From: Escherichia whittamii | GTDB lineage: Bacteria > Pseudomonadota > Gammaproteobacteria > Enterobacterales > Enterobacteriaceae | Direction: 5' to 3' | DNA length: 64,000 bases | NCBI RefSeq assembly: GCF_014836715.1 | Contig: NZ_JACSQI010000002.1 | Span: 124,001-188,000, forward strand | Part shown: positions 62,073 to 64,000 of the stretch, piece after piece | Position numbering within the stretch: the stretch's first letter is position 1 | How the letters are laid out: every line of letters starts with the position of its first letter | Translations under genes and position numbers: made by a program | The notes under the pieces: model-generated | Told to the model about the DNA's origin: nothing | Databases searched by the model: none | The model's input: only the letters and a program-made list of their open reading frames with translations

Positions 62073-62939
62073 ATGGATGTTACCGCTAAATACGAATTGA
62101 TTGGCCTGATGGCCTATCCTATCCGCCACAGTTTATCGCCTGAAATGCAGAATAAAGCCTTAGAGAAAGCGGGATTGCCATTTACCTATATGGCCTTTGA
62201 AGTGGATAACGATAGCTTTCCCGGTGCAATTGAAGGACTAAAAGCCTTAAAAATGCGCGGAACTGGTGTATCAATGCCAAACAAACAACTGGCGTGTGAA
62301 TATGTTGATGAATTAACGCCAGCAGCCAAACTGGTTGGCGCTATCAATACCATCGTTAATGATGACGGCTACCTGCGTGGCTATAACACCGACGGCACGG
62401 GCCATATTCGCGCCATTAAAGAGAGCGGTTTTGATATCAAAGGCAAAACAATGGTGCTGTTAGGTGCCGGTGGCGCATCAACGGCGATTGGCGCGCAGGG
62501 GGCAATTGAAGGGTTAAAAGAAATTAAACTCTTCAACCGTCGGGACGAGTTTTTCGATAAAGCCCTCGCCTTCGCGCAACGGGTCAACGAAAACACCGAT
62601 TGCGTCGTCACGGTCACGGATCTCGCCGATAAGCAGGCTTTTGCCGACGCACTGGCTTCTGCCGACATTTTAACCAATGGCACAAAAGTGGGTATGAAGC
62701 CTCTTGAAAATGAATCATTGGTTAATGATATCAGTCTGTTACATCCAGGACTGCTGGTCACCGAATGCGTGTATAACCCGCACATGACAAAGTTATTGCA
62801 GCAGGCGCAACAAGCAGGTTGCAAAACGATTGATGGATACGGCATGTTGTTGTGGCAAGGGGCTGAACAGTTCACGTTATGGACTGGCAAAGATTTCCCT
62901 CTGGAATACGTTAAACAGGTCATGGGGTTCGGCGCCTGA
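62073..62939 (+). CDS. ydiB: Quinate/shikimate dehydrogenase
   Basis: A 288-residue NAD(P)-dependent dehydrogenase for shikimate and quinate. The substrate residues Lys71 (SMPNK) and Asp107 (YNTDGTG) are present, and the nucleotide fold is [16 protein letters not shown] near residue 130. It differs from AroE, being able to use NAD and quinate. It lies in the likely operon ydiN-ydiB-aroD. Confidence 0.96.
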   Translation: MDVTAKYELIGLMAYPIRHSLSPEMQNKALEKAGLPFTYMAFEVDNDSFPGAIEGLKALKMRGTGVSMPNKQLACEYVDELTPAAKLVGAINTIVNDDGYLRGYNTDGTGHIRAIKESGFDIKGKTMVLLGAGGASTAIGAQGAIEGLKEIKLFNRRDEFFDKALAFAQRVNENTDCVVTVTDLADKQAFADALASADILTNGTKVGMKPLENESLVNDISLLHPGLLVTECVYNPHMTKLLQQAQQAGCKTIDGYGMLLWQGAEQFTLWTGKDFPLEYVKQVMGFGA

Positions 62940-62969
62940 CAGGCTGACCGCGTGCAGAAAGGGTAAAAA

Positions 62970-63728
62970 ATGAAAACCGTAACTGTAAAAGATCTCGTCA
63001 TTGGTACGGGCGCACCAAAAATCATCGTCTCGCTGATGGCGAAAGATATCGCCAGCGTGAAATCTGAAGCTCTCGCCTATCGTGAAGCGGACTTTGATAT
63101 TCTGGAATGGCGTGTGGACCACTTTGCCGACCTCTCCGGTGTGGAGTCTGTGATAGCAGCGGCAAAAATCCTCCGTGAGTTAATGCCAGAAAAACCGCTG
63201 CTGTTTACCTTCCGCAGTGCCAAAGAAGGCGGTGAGCAGGCGATTTCCACCGAGGCTTACATTGCACTCAATCGCGCAGCCATCGACAGCGGTCTGGTCG
63301 ATATGATCGATCTGGAGTTATTTACCGGCGATGATCAGGTTAAAGAAACCGTCGCCTATGCACATGCGCATGATGTGAAGGTTGTCATGTCCAACCATGA
63401 CTTCCATAAAACGCCGGAAGCCGAAGAGATTGTTGCCCGTTTGCGTAAAATGCAGTCCTTCGACGCCGATATTCCTAAAATTGCGTTGATGCCGCAAAGC
63501 ACCAGTGATGTCCTGACGTTACTTGCCGCTACCCTGGAGATGCAGGAGCAGTATGCCGATCGACCAATCATCACCATGTCGATGGCAAAAAAAGGCGTAA
63601 TTTCCCGTTTGGCTGGGGAAGTATTTGGTTCTGCGGCAACGTTTGGCGCAGTAAAAAAAGCCTCTGCGCCTGGACAAATATCGGTGAATGATTTGCGCAC
63701 AGTATTAACTATTTTGCACCAGGCATAA
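62970..63728 (+). CDS. aroD: 3-dehydroquinate dehydratase, type I
   Basis: Third enzyme of the shikimate pathway, 252 residues, TIM-barrel dimer. The Schiff-base Lys170 (DIPKIALMP) and the general base His143 (SNHDFHK) are visible. It uses 3-dehydroquinate, which is also the YdiB product from quinate, so ydiB-aroD encode successive steps. It is 30 bases after ydiB, followed by a hairpin. Confidence 0.98.
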   Translation: MKTVTVKDLVIGTGAPKIIVSLMAKDIASVKSEALAYREADFDILEWRVDHFADLSGVESVIAAAKILRELMPEKPLLFTFRSAKEGGEQAISTEAYIALNRAAIDSGLVDMIDLELFTGDDQVKETVAYAHAHDVKVVMSNHDFHKTPEAEEIVARLRKMQSFDADIPKIALMPQSTSDVLTLLAATLEMQEQYADRPIITMSMAKKGVISRLAGEVFGSAATFGAVKKASAPGQISVNDLRTVLTILHQA

Positions 63729-63740
63729 TAAATAACGTAC

Positions 63741-63764
63741 CGGCGGGAGTAACCTTCCCCGCCG
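63741..63764 (+). terminator. aroD terminator hairpin
   Basis: CGGCGGG (63741-63747) pairs with CCCGCCG (63758-63764) around a 10-nt loop, 12 bases after the aroD stop; the downstream stretch is AT-rich but not a clean T run. Confidence 0.6.
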
Positions 63765-63875
63765 TATTAAAAACAGTATTATTAAAGAATATTTTATAAA
63801 AATATTCTGTGGGTGTCTGTGCGCTATTTTTAATATCTTGCGCAGAGATATTCACACCTGAATAAGGAAAAAATA

Positions 63876-64000
63876 ATGAAACCTGTAAAACCACCTCGTA
63901 TTAATGGACGAGTGCCGGTCCTGTCGGCACAAGAAGCGGTAAGTTATATTCCCGACGAAGCAACGCTTTGTGTATTAGGTGCTGGTGGCGGTATTCTGGA
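63876..64000 (+). CDS. ydiF: Acetate CoA-transferase YdiF, 5' end only
   Basis: The first 41 codons of an acyl-CoA:acetate CoA-transferase. The ATG has AAGGA 9 bases ahead; the product begins MKPVKPPRINGRVPVLSAQE and reaches LCVLGAGGGI, the start of the CoA-transferase fold. The rest, including the catalytic glutamate, is beyond the window. In E. coli the gene begins the fatty-acid-related ydiFO-ydiQRST cluster. Confidence 0.92.
   Translation, partial: MKPVKPPRINGRVPVLSAQEAVSYIPDEATLCVLGAGGGIL

Overview
The window is a 64 kb stretch of Escherichia core chromosome. Gene order and protein sequences match the E. coli region running from nth through tyrS, lhr, purR, cfa, pykF, lpp and suf to aroD and ydiF. 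Many proteins look identical or nearly so to E. coli K-12 as I remember it (Lpp, PykF, SodB, SufB). Others, such as YdhS, PdxY and MliC, carry numerous substitutions. I therefore read this as a lineage diverged from K-12, either a deep E. coli phylogroup or a sister Escherichia species, and cannot decide which without alignment. I see no prophage, insertion sequence, CRISPR array, transposase or integrase. The only dispersed repeats are two ERIC elements and one REP element.

Layout. 1-3.1 kb: the 3' end of nth, the peptide transporter dtpA and gstA, all on +. 3.1-7.7 kb: a minus-strand run anmK-mliC-pdxH-tyrS-pdxY (cell-wall sugar recycling, lysozyme inhibitor, vitamin B6 and tyrosyl-tRNA). 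8-12.3 kb: slyB, then slyA divergent from the ydhIJK efflux operon. 12.3-14 kb: ydhL-ydhF-sodC. 14-22 kb: the electrophile-response operon nemR-nemA-gloA, then rnt and lhr. 22-31.5 kb: grxD, mepH, sodB, ydhP, the 29-residue ynhF, purR, the punR/punC pair, cfa and ribE. 31.7-37 kb: mdtK, ydhQ, two valine tRNAs, ydhR and ydhS. 37-42.8 kb: the minus-strand ydhY-V-W-X-U-T operon behind a perfect FNR box. 43-47 kb: fumD, pykF, lpp and ldtE. 47-53 kb: the sufABCDSE operon behind a perfect Fur box. 53-57 kb: ydiH, menI and ydiJ. 57-64 kb: ydiK, the small RNA RprA, ydiL, the tandem transporters ydiM and ydiN, ydiB, aroD and the start of ydiF.

The least understood system is the ydhY-T operon. It joins an aldehyde:ferredoxin oxidoreductase-type tungsten/molybdenum enzyme (YdhV) to two multi-cluster ferredoxins, a membrane cytochrome b, and two proteins of unknown role. 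One of these, YdhT, is built largely from about 15 exact 9-residue repeats and should fold as a solenoid. Other observations worth checking are a frameshift-shortened riboflavin synthase whose old C-terminal tail is still readable in the next frame, a PurR operator sitting on the edge of an ERIC element, an autotransporter-like passenger protein with no secretion parts (YdhQ), and the cfa promoter embedded in a large inverted repeat.
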